A stretch of 64,000 bases of DNA. Source: Tamlana carrageenivorans (GTDB taxonomy: Bacteria > Bacteroidota > Bacteroidia > Flavobacteriales > Flavobacteriaceae). The position numbers and the translations under genes were made by a program. Below, in pieces: positions 8,884 to 17,296 of this stretch (positions are counted from its first letter, which is position 1; each line of letters starts with the position of its first letter). Under the pieces are notes generated by a model. It saw nothing but the letters and a program-made list of their open reading frames with translations, did not search any database and was not told the DNA's origin. Where the stretch lies: the NCBI RefSeq assembly GCF_002893765.1, contig NZ_CP025938.1, forward strand, positions 1,054,001 to 1,118,000, written 5' to 3'.

Positions 8884-9592
8884 TTTGACTATTTAAATCG
8901 TTTGCACGTCTGGTATCTGAATTAAATTCTCCTTTGCGCTTTTGACGGTATTCGGTAAAGACTATACGCAAATCGTCACTCATTTTATTTTTAATTTCGG
9001 CCACCTCGATACAGTTATAGGCATTTAATCGGTATACGGGTTTATTCTTTTCAATCTCGGTATCGGTTCTATCGTCCAGTCGTCCTCGTTGATTCAAATC
9101 TTTATCCACTAAAAAGATATAATCGGTTGCTAAACCAGCATCGAGGTCTTCACTACTTTTTAAACTATAAAACACCCGCTTTATATCTTGTGGCTCACCA
9201 AAAACAAAATGCCAGAACCGCATATCCTCATAGGAATTAATTTCGGCTTGTAATTTTTTAACAGCATCCTCTGTGCCTGTAGGCATTAAAATAACAATTT
9301 GAAAGCGTTTAAACCCTTTAAACTTATCGTATACCAGTTCTTTTAAATTAGAAGCGGCAATGGTTTTACTTAAAGGTTGAGCACCCAAAAAACCAAGTAC
9401 CGTAATATGATCTTTTAGCTCGATTAGCGTATCGGAATCTGAAGTAAAATGCTTCAATTCTACCACCGATTCGTTTACAATATCCAGAGGCTGATAGTTA
9501 TGAGTAGCGGGGTACAAAAACAATAAAAAAGTGACGGGAAGGAAAAATAATATTCCTAAAATCACATACCGACTTACTTTTTTATAATCCAT
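8870..9592 (-). CDS. Membrane-anchored SCO-like protein lacking the CxxxC pair
   Basis: A 240-residue protein with one N-terminal transmembrane helix (residues about 9-28) and a periplasmic domain. The segments ITVLGFLGA, FQIVILMPTGTED and DYIFLVDKDLNQRGRLDD look like the strands and the DKDG-type turn of an SCO/thioredoxin fold. There is no CxxxC and only one cysteine (in AYNCIEVAE), so it cannot bind copper the SCO way. It is the first gene of the SCO operon and overlaps the true SCO gene. I infer a structural or partner role in oxidase assembly; the fold assignment is tentative. Confidence 0.7.
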   Translation of the reverse strand: MDYKKVSRYVILGILFFLPVTFLLFLYPATHNYQPLDIVNESVVELKHFTSDSDTLIELKDHITVLGFLGAQPLSKTIAASNLKELVYDKFKGFKRFQIVILMPTGTEDAVKKLQAEINSYEDMRFWHFVFGEPQDIKRVFYSLKSSEDLDAGLATDYIFLVDKDLNQRGRLDDRTDTEIEKNKPVYRLNAYNCIEVAEIKNKMSDDLRIVFTEYRQKRKGEFNSDTRRANDLNSQNEEK

Positions 9593-9627
9593 TAACCATC
9601 ATTTTTATAGCCTTTTTTAATGCTCTG

Positions 9628-9635
9628 CAAAAATA
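9628..9635 (-). promoter_or_regulatory. Putative -7 element for the SCO operon
   Basis: On the minus strand the bases read TATTTTTG, a match to TAnnTTTG, 36 bases upstream of the first SCO-operon start codon. No clear TTG lies 19 bases further upstream. The element touches the tail of the terminator of the preceding cox operon. Confidence 0.35.
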
Positions 9636-9662
9636 GAAAAAGGTGGTTAAAAAAACCACCTT
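9636..9662 (-). terminator. Intrinsic terminator of the cyoE-cox operon
   Basis: On the minus strand AAGGTGGTT and AACCACCTT form a 9-bp stem followed by TTTCTATTTTTG. It lies about 50 bases after the coxIV stop codon and separates the cox genes from the SCO operon. Confidence 0.8.
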
Positions 9663-9711
9663 ACATCTCTATTTAACACTTAATCTGTGCGCTAACAAGC
9701 GCCAATTAATT

Positions 9712-10092
9712 TTAAAAATCTCTTTTTATATAGCCTTCATCATATACGCTAAATACGTATCCGCCCTCTTGCAATAAAATAAACACCAAATAGGCTATTA
9801 AGAAGATAGCCGTCCAAACTACAGCACGTCTCAATCCAGGAGTTTCATCACGCATGTGCATAAAATCCCAAGTGATATAATAAGCTTTTACAATGGTTAG
9901 GATGATGAAAATCCAGTTTAAGGCTTTCATTCCAAATATATGGCCCATTAATATTTCGGGTTTAATAATACCTAAAATAACTTCAATAACCGTTACTATA
10001 GTTAACAAGATTAATACTCCCCAAATTTTTTGAGTATTCGATTTGAATTTTAATGCGCCTCTAAATATTTCTAATTTATGATCTGTTGCCAT
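9712..10092 (-). CDS. Cytochrome c oxidase subunit IV family protein
   Basis: This 126-residue protein has three transmembrane helices (about residues 22-43, 53-72 and 88-108) and matches the small bacterial COX4_pro-type subunit that stabilises heme-copper oxidases. The conserved-looking part is KAYYITWDFMHMRDE between helices two and three. It is the last gene of the run heme O synthase, subunit III-like, subunit III, subunit IV and is followed by a strong terminator. Confidence 0.87.
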   Translation of the reverse strand: MATDHKLEIFRGALKFKSNTQKIWGVLILLTIVTVIEVILGIIKPEILMGHIFGMKALNWIFIILTIVKAYYITWDFMHMRDETPGLRRAVVWTAIFLIAYLVFILLQEGGYVFSVYDEGYIKRDF

Positions 10093-10152
10093 ATTAAGTC
10101 TATTTTTGTTTAGATTCCCGTTTTCACGGAAGTAAAAAAAGTATCTATTTTA

Positions 10153-11133
10153 TTAAACCAGGTAAAAGAATGTAAATACAAATACCCAAACTAAATCTAC
10201 AAAGTGCCAATATAGTCCCACTTTTTCAACCATTTCGTAGCTTTTACGTCTTTCATAAGTTCCAATAACAACGTTGAAAAATATGATGATGTTTAAAATA
10301 ACTCCTGAAAACACGTGGAATCCGTGGAATCCTGTTATGAAGAAAAAGAAATCTGCGAATAAAGGCGACCCATATTCATTTTCATGAAGGTTAGCGCCTT
10401 CAACAACTTTTACACCGTAGGTTTTAATCAGTTTTATAGACTCTTCTCTTGACAGTACAGTTTTATGACCTTCTTCTGTTAAAGTTTGCGTTCTAACTAA
10501 AATATTATCGTTTGCTTCTAAACCATGTAAAACTTCATCAACCGTAAAACTTGGTAAGCTCCCTTCAGACACGAACCAAAGTCCGTTTTTATTCTCTTGT
10601 TGTACACGTTCTGCATGAGTATCAGCAATAGCAAAATCACCAATAGCGACACGATGACCTTCGGTATCAACAAACTGCAAAATATTACCGCCTTTAGTTT
10701 TTACCGCACCATATTCACCTTTAATAAAGGTATTCCATTCCCAAGCTTGAGAACCAACGAAAATTAAACCACCAATAATCGTTAAAAACATATAGATGGT
10801 AACCTTGCTTTTATTTAAGTGATGCCCCGCATCTACGGCTAACACCATAGTTACCGACGACATAATAAGTACAAAGGTCATGAAAGCCACATAATACATT
10901 GGAGCGTCAACACCATGTAAAAAAGGAAAGTGAGTAAACACTTCATCGGCAATTGGCCATGAATCAATAAATTTAAATCTTGAAAATCCGTAGGCTGCTA
11001 AAAAACCCGAAAAAGTTAATGCATCTGAAACGATGAAAAACCACATCATCATCTTACCATAACTGGCTTTTAAAGGTTCATTACCACCCTTCCATGTTTG
11101 GTCCGATCCAGCGTTTACAACTGTAGTACTCAT
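10153..11133 (-). CDS. Cytochrome c oxidase subunit III, long form
   Basis: Subunit III of the heme-copper oxidase, 326 residues against about 200 for short bacterial forms. The first four helices end near residue 140 (FVGSQAWEWNTFI). A soluble stretch of about 110 residues follows, and the final helices contain FFFFITGFHGFHVFSGVIL and a terminal YWHFVDLVWVFVFTFFYLV, both hallmarks of the family. The inserted stretch is hydrophilic and carries no cysteine or obvious metal site. A shorter paralogue lies immediately upstream, so this oxidase has two subunit III-type proteins. Confidence 0.92.
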   Translation of the reverse strand: MSTTVVNAGSDQTWKGGNEPLKASYGKMMMWFFIVSDALTFSGFLAAYGFSRFKFIDSWPIADEVFTHFPFLHGVDAPMYYVAFMTFVLIMSSVTMVLAVDAGHHLNKSKVTIYMFLTIIGGLIFVGSQAWEWNTFIKGEYGAVKTKGGNILQFVDTEGHRVAIGDFAIADTHAERVQQENKNGLWFVSEGSLPSFTVDEVLHGLEANDNILVRTQTLTEEGHKTVLSREESIKLIKTYGVKVVEGANLHENEYGSPLFADFFFFITGFHGFHVFSGVILNIIIFFNVVIGTYERRKSYEMVEKVGLYWHFVDLVWVFVFTFFYLV

Positions 11134-11283
11134 ATATAATGGTTGTTATTTAAAAGTTGCACAAAAATAATCATTTTATTCATCTGACGAAATATACGCC
11201 TTGAAATTTTAAACTATGATAATTGTCAGTTTTACTGGGTGTTAGCCGTTAAAATTATCAAAAAAAAGAATTAAGACTAAAAA

Positions 11284-11865
11284 TTATCTTACAAAGTAAA
11301 GGAATAAAAAGAGGTAAACCCACAGAATATCAATGAAGTGCCAAAAGGTTAAAGCCAACTCAAAACCGAGCATATTACTAGCGCTATAACGTTGTTTAAA
11401 TTGATTAAAAATTACAACCGTTAAACAAATAAGTCCTACCACTACGTGTAGAATATGTACCACGGCAATTAAGTAAATATACGACATGGTAACATTACTT
11501 GTAGGACCTGTGAAGTTGTATCCTAAGTCTATTATTTGTTGAAATCCTGCAAATTGATTATATATAAAAAACAGCCCTAAAGCTAATGTCATTAACAACC
11601 ACAGCATGGTCGCTTTATTTTGGCCCGCTCTTAATGCTTTTTTAGCCAGTATAAAAGCAACACTACTTAAAACGATACATACGGTGCTAATTAAAAAGGC
11701 ATTGGGCAATTGGAAATCTTTTAACCAATCTGGTCGGCTACTACTTACCACGAAGGCACTGGTCCAACCAGCAAACGACATTATCAATGAAATGATTCCA
11801 AACCAAAGCATCATTTTTTTTGCTCTGCCAATTTTCTCTTCTTTAGTCCCTTGGGTTAAATCCAT
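11284..11865 (-). CDS. Cytochrome c oxidase subunit III family protein, short form
   Basis: A 193-residue five-helix protein of the subunit III family. The last two helices carry VVHILHVVVGLICL and LTFWHFIDILWVYLFLFLYF, the conserved subunit III end. It lacks the long insert of the neighbouring 326-residue paralogue. Its start is two bases from the end of the heme O synthase gene, so the two are co-transcribed. The 150-base gap downstream holds no gene that I can see; a TATTTTTG element on the minus strand at 11162-11169 could be a weak internal promoter. Confidence 0.9.
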   Translation of the reverse strand: MDLTQGTKEEKIGRAKKMMLWFGIISLIMSFAGWTSAFVVSSSRPDWLKDFQLPNAFLISTVCIVLSSVAFILAKKALRAGQNKATMLWLLMTLALGLFFIYNQFAGFQQIIDLGYNFTGPTSNVTMSYIYLIAVVHILHVVVGLICLTVVIFNQFKQRYSASNMLGFELALTFWHFIDILWVYLFLFLYFVR

Positions 11866-11867
11866 GA

Positions 11868-12761
11868 TTATCGTATAAATTTATCTATAACGTAAACAAT
11901 TTGAATAAGTGTAATGTAAGACACACTTACGAGCATTAATTGTCTTGCAGCTTTCTCGGTCATTTCTCTAAACAGTCGCACAGCATAATGCAGCATGAAT
12001 AGTCCGCACAGAAATACAATAACTGCTGCTACAACCGAAAGTTTTAATTCGCCTGTAAATCCAAAAACAGGAATAATAGACACAATAATGGTCCATATGG
12101 TATACATGATAACTTGTACAGCTGTTCCGCGATCTTGTTTTCCAGTAGGCAACATAAAGAAGCCCCCTTTTTTATAGTCTTCAAATAAAAACCAACCTAT
12201 AGCCCAGAAGTGTGGGAATTGCCAAAAAAACTGTAAAGCGAATAAAGTTCCTGGCTCAATACCAAAATTATCGGTTGCAGCAACCCAGCCTAACATAAAA
12301 GGAATAGCTCCAGGAATAGCTCCAACAAATACCGAAATAGGTGTTTTGGTTTTTAACGGCGTATAAACACAGGTGTAAAGAAAAATAGAAATCGCACCAA
12401 ACATAGCGGTTTGCTTGTTTATGGTATACAGAATAATGATGCCGAGTAAAGTAAAAATAGATGCTATAATAAAAGCGGTATTAACAGGCATACGTCCAGA
12501 AGGAATTGGTCTGTTTTTTGTACGGTCCATTAGGGCGTCTAAATCTTTTTCTATAATTTGATTGAAAGCATTGGAAGCACCAACCATGAAATACCCTCCA
12601 AAGGCTAATAACACGAGCACTTTAAGATCAATAACATCGACACCTAACAAATAGCCTGCAAGCGATGAAAACACGACGCTTAGAGACAAGCGCATCTTGG
12701 TAATCTCCTTAAAATCTGAAATAACAGTAGGTTCTTGTATGGCTGATTTTGAACGACTCAA
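11868..12761 (-). CDS. ctaB: Heme O synthase (protoheme IX farnesyltransferase)
   Basis: The enzyme adds a farnesyl group to heme b to make heme O, the precursor of the heme A used by the oxidase encoded around it. The 297-residue protein has about nine helices. The prenyl diphosphate and Mg-binding motif is NAFNQIIEKDLDALMDRTKN (residues 64-83), followed by RPIPSGRM, and the second conserved region is YTPLKTKTPISVFVGAIPGA. It is the first gene of the cox operon and starts about 36 bases from a consensus promoter. Confidence 0.95.
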   Translation of the reverse strand: MSRSKSAIQEPTVISDFKEITKMRLSLSVVFSSLAGYLLGVDVIDLKVLVLLAFGGYFMVGASNAFNQIIEKDLDALMDRTKNRPIPSGRMPVNTAFIIASIFTLLGIIILYTINKQTAMFGAISIFLYTCVYTPLKTKTPISVFVGAIPGAIPFMLGWVAATDNFGIEPGTLFALQFFWQFPHFWAIGWFLFEDYKKGGFFMLPTGKQDRGTAVQVIMYTIWTIIVSIIPVFGFTGELKLSVVAAVIVFLCGLFMLHYAVRLFREMTEKAARQLMLVSVSYITLIQIVYVIDKFIR

Positions 12762-12796
12762 TATAATTTTCCTTGACGGTTTTTTTAATGCGAGTG

Positions 12797-12826
12797 CAAA
12801 GATACTCTATAAAAGCATTTTAGCAA
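12797..12826 (-). promoter_or_regulatory. Consensus Bacteroidota promoter of the cyoE-cox operon
   Basis: On the minus strand TTG (12824-12826), 19 bases, then TATCTTTG (12797-12804). This is an exact fit to TTG-N19-TAnnTTTG, placed about 36 bases before the heme O synthase start codon. Confidence 0.8.
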
Positions 12827-12871
12827 GCCGAATAAAGTTAAAATAACAGGTTGCAAAAAAGGAGGATAAAA

Positions 12872-14971
12872 TCAAAAATCGAAATACCAATTAAACAAAT
12901 CGGAGCGCACACCCACTGTAAACCACACGGTATTATTTTTATAGGTGGTAGATGTGGTAGCATTAGGATCGAAATCCCTGAATGTCACATCACCAAAAAT
13001 TTTCATATTGGAAGCTGTATTTAGCAAATAGCCCGCTTGAAAATTCCCGTTAAAGATATTGGTTCTAATACCTTGACCAACCTCAACACCAGTATCATAA
13101 GGGCGTTCAAAATAGTCTCTATAGATATCACCACCATAACTAAAATCATCTACACCATCGTTAAAATCGAAGCCGCGAACACCAAAAATAAGTTTAGCAT
13201 TGGCAAACCACCTTTTATAATGGTACCGCCCTATAATAATGGCTTCACTAAAATTAGAGTTCCACAAATGTGCCATGGACTGGTTACTATGCGCATAATT
13301 AAGCACAATAGTATTATGAGAATAGGTATAAGGGCGCACGCGATTGTACTCAAATTGCAGTAACAAATTATCAACTTTAAAGGCATCAAAATATTTTATA
13401 CCCAGTTGGTATCCGTATTTGTTCTTATAACTTTTTTCACCTCCTGTGATGTCTGCAAGCGAGAATTCATCCAAAATAAACTGTCCGTATAAGTAAATAT
13501 TATCATTCCACTTATATTTAGCCGTGGCTCCCATAAGTGCATTACCTGCTCCTTGACCTGTTTCAAATTCTATAGCTCTATAAAATATAATCGGATTTAA
13601 ATAATTCACATCAAAACCTCTATCATTGGAATTATCCCAAACTACCGATTCAAAAAAACCAAGGTTTAAACGTTTGGATACATTCCAGCTTAAAAAATGA
13701 TTGCCTATATATTTTCTTTTGAAAGCTTTATCTTCAACAACTTCGTCACGAACATCCATAAGCCACATCCAGGTATTGGTATATTTCATTTTCCAAAATG
13801 TGGTATTAATTTTGAAAAAGACTTGCGGACTCGCAACATCACTCAAAACTAGAGAGCGGTAGCCGTCTCCAATAAAGGATTTACCATGTCCAAATTGAAA
13901 ATTAAAATATTTAGAAGGTGTATAAGACAAGTAAGCTTCGGCAACAGGATAATCATAGGCATCAGTTCTGTAACGCTTAGCAATACCACGCCCAGGGATA
14001 ATAGCAGGATCGGGACCAAAAGCTTTAAGAGTTTCTGCATAGCGATTAAAATAATCGGCAAACCGGCCTTGACTTTCTAGAAAGGATGTATAAAAACTAA
14101 ATTTATCACCAAAACCACCTTGTACAACAATCCCCCTAGTATTATTATAGGTATAGCTAAAATCGGCATCGCTATCTTTACCAACTTGTAGATCAAAAAT
14201 AGGATCGATAGTAAACCAATAATTGTTGGTTTGCAACTGAACAAAGTGCTCATTCCAAATTTTTCTTCCTACCCAAGTTTTTCTTTCCTGAACCAGCTTT
14301 TCATTTTCTGCCTTAAAATCATAATATTTTGAAACCTCTGAGTAAATAAACGGCTTGGCACTAGTATGACTGTTTGTACCAACAAGATTCATCTCTTTAT
14401 CGAACTTCGCATATTCGCTATGCACAAAGGGAATGTTTAACTGACTTTTATAATTTGGTTTGTTAAAAGCACGTGTTTGAGCTGTTACACTGTCAAATTC
14501 TCGCTTAGCTTGCTCCTCTAATGCTGTCAACTTATTAACTTTAGCCAAATCTTGAGAAGATACGGTTTGATTTACTAAAGGGATTTTTATAGGAAATGAA
14601 TACTGTTTAAAAGTATTTCTAGAATTATAGGTCGCTGGTATAATAGTTGGTAAGGTAGAAAAAACACGAATGGTTTCTTTTTTTAACTCATCATACATGG
14701 CATCAATATAAATCACACGAAAGGTTCCTGTGGTATCTAGTTCAAAAAGTACGACTACTTCACCTTTATAGTTTTCTTTATAAACCCGTTCTGGAACTTG
14801 GAACTCATTATAGATATGATTAAACACACTTTGATCAAAACACTGTTGAAGCGAATCAATAGATACCGATAAACATTCAGGGAAAACAGGTGGTTTTTCT
14901 TTTAGAATAGTGCTTTGTGCATGCCCTTTAACCTGAACAATAAGTAGGATAAGTACAATGAATTGCTTCAT
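12872..14971 (-). CDS. remB: RemB-like gliding motility outer membrane protein
   Basis: A 699-residue secreted protein: a signal peptide (MKQFIVLILLIVQVKGHAQ), an N-terminal TonB-C-like domain (about residues 27-135) and a long aromatic-rich part full of amphipathic strands (INTTFWKMKYTNTWMWLM, NLGFFESVVWDN, LFNWYFDF at the end) that should form an outer membrane barrel. The overall plan and the PVFPEC opening match what I recall of RemB, needed for normal gliding in Flavobacterium johnsoniae; this name rests on recognition, not alignment. The N-terminal domain resembles the ends of the two TonB-like proteins next door and has the same cysteine pair (Cys33, Cys44). A capsule-assembly-type barrel is the alternative reading. 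Confidence 0.65.
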   Translation of the reverse strand: MKQFIVLILLIVQVKGHAQSTILKEKPPVFPECLSVSIDSLQQCFDQSVFNHIYNEFQVPERVYKENYKGEVVVLFELDTTGTFRVIYIDAMYDELKKETIRVFSTLPTIIPATYNSRNTFKQYSFPIKIPLVNQTVSSQDLAKVNKLTALEEQAKREFDSVTAQTRAFNKPNYKSQLNIPFVHSEYAKFDKEMNLVGTNSHTSAKPFIYSEVSKYYDFKAENEKLVQERKTWVGRKIWNEHFVQLQTNNYWFTIDPIFDLQVGKDSDADFSYTYNNTRGIVVQGGFGDKFSFYTSFLESQGRFADYFNRYAETLKAFGPDPAIIPGRGIAKRYRTDAYDYPVAEAYLSYTPSKYFNFQFGHGKSFIGDGYRSLVLSDVASPQVFFKINTTFWKMKYTNTWMWLMDVRDEVVEDKAFKRKYIGNHFLSWNVSKRLNLGFFESVVWDNSNDRGFDVNYLNPIIFYRAIEFETGQGAGNALMGATAKYKWNDNIYLYGQFILDEFSLADITGGEKSYKNKYGYQLGIKYFDAFKVDNLLLQFEYNRVRPYTYSHNTIVLNYAHSNQSMAHLWNSNFSEAIIIGRYHYKRWFANAKLIFGVRGFDFNDGVDDFSYGGDIYRDYFERPYDTGVEVGQGIRTNIFNGNFQAGYLLNTASNMKIFGDVTFRDFDPNATTSTTYKNNTVWFTVGVRSDLFNWYFDF

Positions 14972-15207
14972 GTTTGTTTGGATAGAATGGTTTCAGAGCG
15001 GAAAGATACTATATTTTTTATATTCCTAATTTAAAGTATGCCGTATTGATGGGGTTGATTATAAAAAGAAGACGGTTAAAATTTATTAAGCGAGCCGGCT
15101 TTAAAGTAGAACTTATCAAAACACATTTCGACAATAACCATTAGGGTATTTCGACAAACTCCATTTAACACACCATTTCTTTTTAAGATAGCATACTTTT
15201 TAACTCA

Positions 15208-15996
15208 TTATTGTACTTGAAAAACTATAGGCAAAGTATATACCACCTCAACATGCTTATCATGCTGCCTACCTGGAGTCATTTCTGGAATAAAGTTAAT
15301 AACCCGTTTGGCTTCTTGCTCAAGCTCTGGATTAGGAGCACGCGTTTTAACATTGGTAACATGGCCTGTTTTATCAATGGTAAACTGCACTTGAATACGT
15401 TGACGCCCTGTTAATCCGTAATCTGAAGCTATATCGCTACCCTCAAACTTCTTTTGAACAAGTTGAGTGATTTTATCGGACATACATTTTTTCCTAGCTT
15501 CATTCCCATCGGCCTTTTCACAGCCAGGATAAATTGGAGCTTCTTGTATGGCTACAAAAGAAACAGGTTCATCATCGATAGGCTTTTCCACTAAAGGTGG
15601 AAGTGTTTCGGGGCTAACAGACTCGGTTGGTATTTCTTTTTGAATATCCTCAAAGAAAGGAGCCTCAGGTTCATCATTTTTGATGACTTCAAAAGACACA
15701 GGTTCTTTTTGGGTTCTCTTTTTAATGGGCTCTACTATTTCTGGCACTATTGTTTTAATACGTGGCACCTCCACCCATGCCAACTCATCAATAGGAGGAA
15801 AATCGTTATCAACTTTTGGAATGGTCGTTTCAAAATTCAATTCTAACAAACCAAAAACAACCAACAAACATAAGATGACTCCTACTTGAAAATAAATGGT
15901 GGTGTCTTTTTTTAAATTCACATCATGCTTTTGTGACTTTTTCAAGGTTTTACTGTCCTGATACCTAAAATCATGATTTTTACTTTGAATCTTCAT
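15208..15996 (-). CDS. TonB-like energy transducer (copy 2)
   Basis: TonB proteins link the inner-membrane proton motive force to outer membrane receptors. This 262-residue protein has a basic cytoplasmic start, one helix (residues about 34-52), a Pro/Glu/Lys-rich linker (about 55-150) and a C-terminal TonB domain from PIYPGCEK to the end, with GRQRIQVQFTIDKTGHVTNV. Cys159 and Cys171 lie at the start of this domain. The domain is a close paralogue of that in the gene immediately upstream, which points to tandem duplication, but the linker is different and lacks the proline run. A terminator separates the two genes. Confidence 0.85.
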   Translation of the reverse strand: MKIQSKNHDFRYQDSKTLKKSQKHDVNLKKDTTIYFQVGVILCLLVVFGLLELNFETTIPKVDNDFPPIDELAWVEVPRIKTIVPEIVEPIKKRTQKEPVSFEVIKNDEPEAPFFEDIQKEIPTESVSPETLPPLVEKPIDDEPVSFVAIQEAPIYPGCEKADGNEARKKCMSDKITQLVQKKFEGSDIASDYGLTGRQRIQVQFTIDKTGHVTNVKTRAPNPELEQEAKRVINFIPEMTPGRQHDKHVEVVYTLPIVFQVQ

Positions 15997-16047
15997 AATA
16001 TTATCAAATTAAATGTTAATAATATCCTAAAGACACAAGAAGCATAC

Positions 16048-16088
16048 CAAAAAAAAGAAATCCCGCTACAATGCTATTGTAACGGGAT
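16048..16088 (-). terminator. Intrinsic terminator after the first TonB-like gene
   Basis: On the minus strand TCCCGTTACAAT and ATTGTAGCGGGA form a 12-bp stem with one mismatch and a 3-base loop, followed by TTTCTTTTTTTT. It lies about 50 bases after the stop codon of the 239-residue TonB-like gene, so the second copy probably has its own promoter. Confidence 0.85.
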
Positions 16089-16136
16089 TTAATTTATTAT
16101 TTAGATTACACGAGGGTAACCTTGTATTAGAAAACC

Positions 16137-16856
16137 TTAATCTTGAACTTGGAAGATAATTGGTAAAGAATATGGAACATTTACCGGCTTACCACGTTGC
16201 TTTCCAGGTTGCATTTTTGGTAATAAATTAATTACACGAGCAGCTTCTCTTTCTAAACCAGGGTGTGGCGCTCTTGCTCTAACACCTGTAATAGATCCAG
16301 TTTTATCAATTTTAAAGATTACGTTAATACGTTGTCTTCCAGATAAACCTAACTCACTAGCTAACTCGGTGTTAAACTTTTTATTTACAAACTGAGATAT
16401 CTTTTTAGACATACAGTCTCTTTTCTCATTATTGGTTCCTTTCTCACAACCAGGAAAAATTGGCACATTTTCAATAACTGAAAACGGCACATCAACATCT
16501 TCTTCTACCTCTTCAACTTCAACCTCTTCAACCTCTACGATTTCAGTTTCTTGATCAACCTCTGTAGATTCGATTACAGTTTCTTCAACTTCAACCTCAT
16601 CCTCAACGATCTCAATAACTTCTGGTGCTGCAGGTGGTGGTGGTGGCGGTGGTGGTGTTTGTATTTGTTCTGTTAATGGAATATCTTCTTCTAATTCCTC
16701 ATCCATATTCACCATTCCAATATCTATATCTTCCTTATCGTAAGTTTTATAGTTTATTGCATAATTTGTAAGAAATAGCATTAGTGCTAGGCCAACAGCA
16801 AAGTATAATGAACTGTTACGTCCAACATTTGCTTTGGGATTTTTTTTAAGTTCCAT
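16137..16856 (-). CDS. TonB-like energy transducer (copy 1)
   Basis: A 239-residue TonB-like protein. A single N-terminal helix (residues about 17-33) is followed by a linker with eight consecutive prolines (68-75) and a run of Glu/Val repeats (about 80-123), then a C-terminal TonB domain from PIFPGCEK (Cys137, Cys148) with GRQRINVIFKIDKTGSITGV and ending SLPIIFQVQD. The long acidic and proline-rich linker is what is needed to span the periplasm. No exbB/exbD lies in the window. It probably powers some TonB-dependent receptors or a dedicated envelope complex. Confidence 0.9.
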   Translation of the reverse strand: MELKKNPKANVGRNSSLYFAVGLALMLFLTNYAINYKTYDKEDIDIGMVNMDEELEEDIPLTEQIQTPPPPPPPPAAPEVIEIVEDEVEVEETVIESTEVDQETEIVEVEEVEVEEVEEDVDVPFSVIENVPIFPGCEKGTNNEKRDCMSKKISQFVNKKFNTELASELGLSGRQRINVIFKIDKTGSITGVRARAPHPGLEREAARVINLLPKMQPGKQRGKPVNVPYSLPIIFQVQD

Positions 16857-16927
16857 AATTTAATTCATTTATCAAGATTGCTAAAATAACTATTTATTTA
16901 CCAAAATAACAAGCGTTTCAAAAGTTT

Positions 16928-17296
16928 TTAACGCAGGACTTTGTTTTTAACTATTAGTATGAAAGATGCTAGAAGGGCGCCAAGGGTGTTTACTACCATA
17001 TCATAAACATCTAACGACCTAGAAACCGTCAATGTACCTTGTAACACCTCAATAATTATACCAAAAACCACTGCAAAAATAAGCGCGTAACCCACAGCCG
17101 ATTTCTTGGTGATTTTAAAAGTAAGCAAGAACGTTGCAAACCATAAAATAGTTAAGAGACCATAGGCCAAAAAATGAAAAATCTTATCACCATAAGAAAC
17201 GCCTATATCAGGAACTTGCTTAATGGTGATAAGACATACTGTTGCTAATAAAACAGTATAGCTTACTGTTGCAATAGGTACAATTTTTTTAAGCAC
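16928..17296 (-). CDS. VanZ-like family membrane protein
   Basis: A 122-residue protein with four transmembrane helices. The conserved VanZ-like parts are DKIFHFLAYGLLTILWF (residues about 38-54) and FGIIIEVLQGTLTVSRSLDVYDMVVNTLGA in pieces at about 79-108, with the acidic and histidine residues of the family. The function of chromosomal VanZ-like proteins is poorly known; in glycopeptide resistance VanZ gives low-level teicoplanin tolerance. It overlaps the end of gcvH by eight bases, a linkage I recall as common in flavobacteria. Confidence 0.82.
   Translation of the reverse strand: MLKKIVPIATVSYTVLLATVCLITIKQVPDIGVSYGDKIFHFLAYGLLTILWFATFLLTFKITKKSAVGYALIFAVVFGIIIEVLQGTLTVSRSLDVYDMVVNTLGALLASFILIVKNKVLR

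Noticed and set aside
11134..11283. Possible gene or RNA in the 150-base gap between the two subunit III genes
   Set aside because: No open frame or convincing fold was found; only a weak -7-like element is visible.
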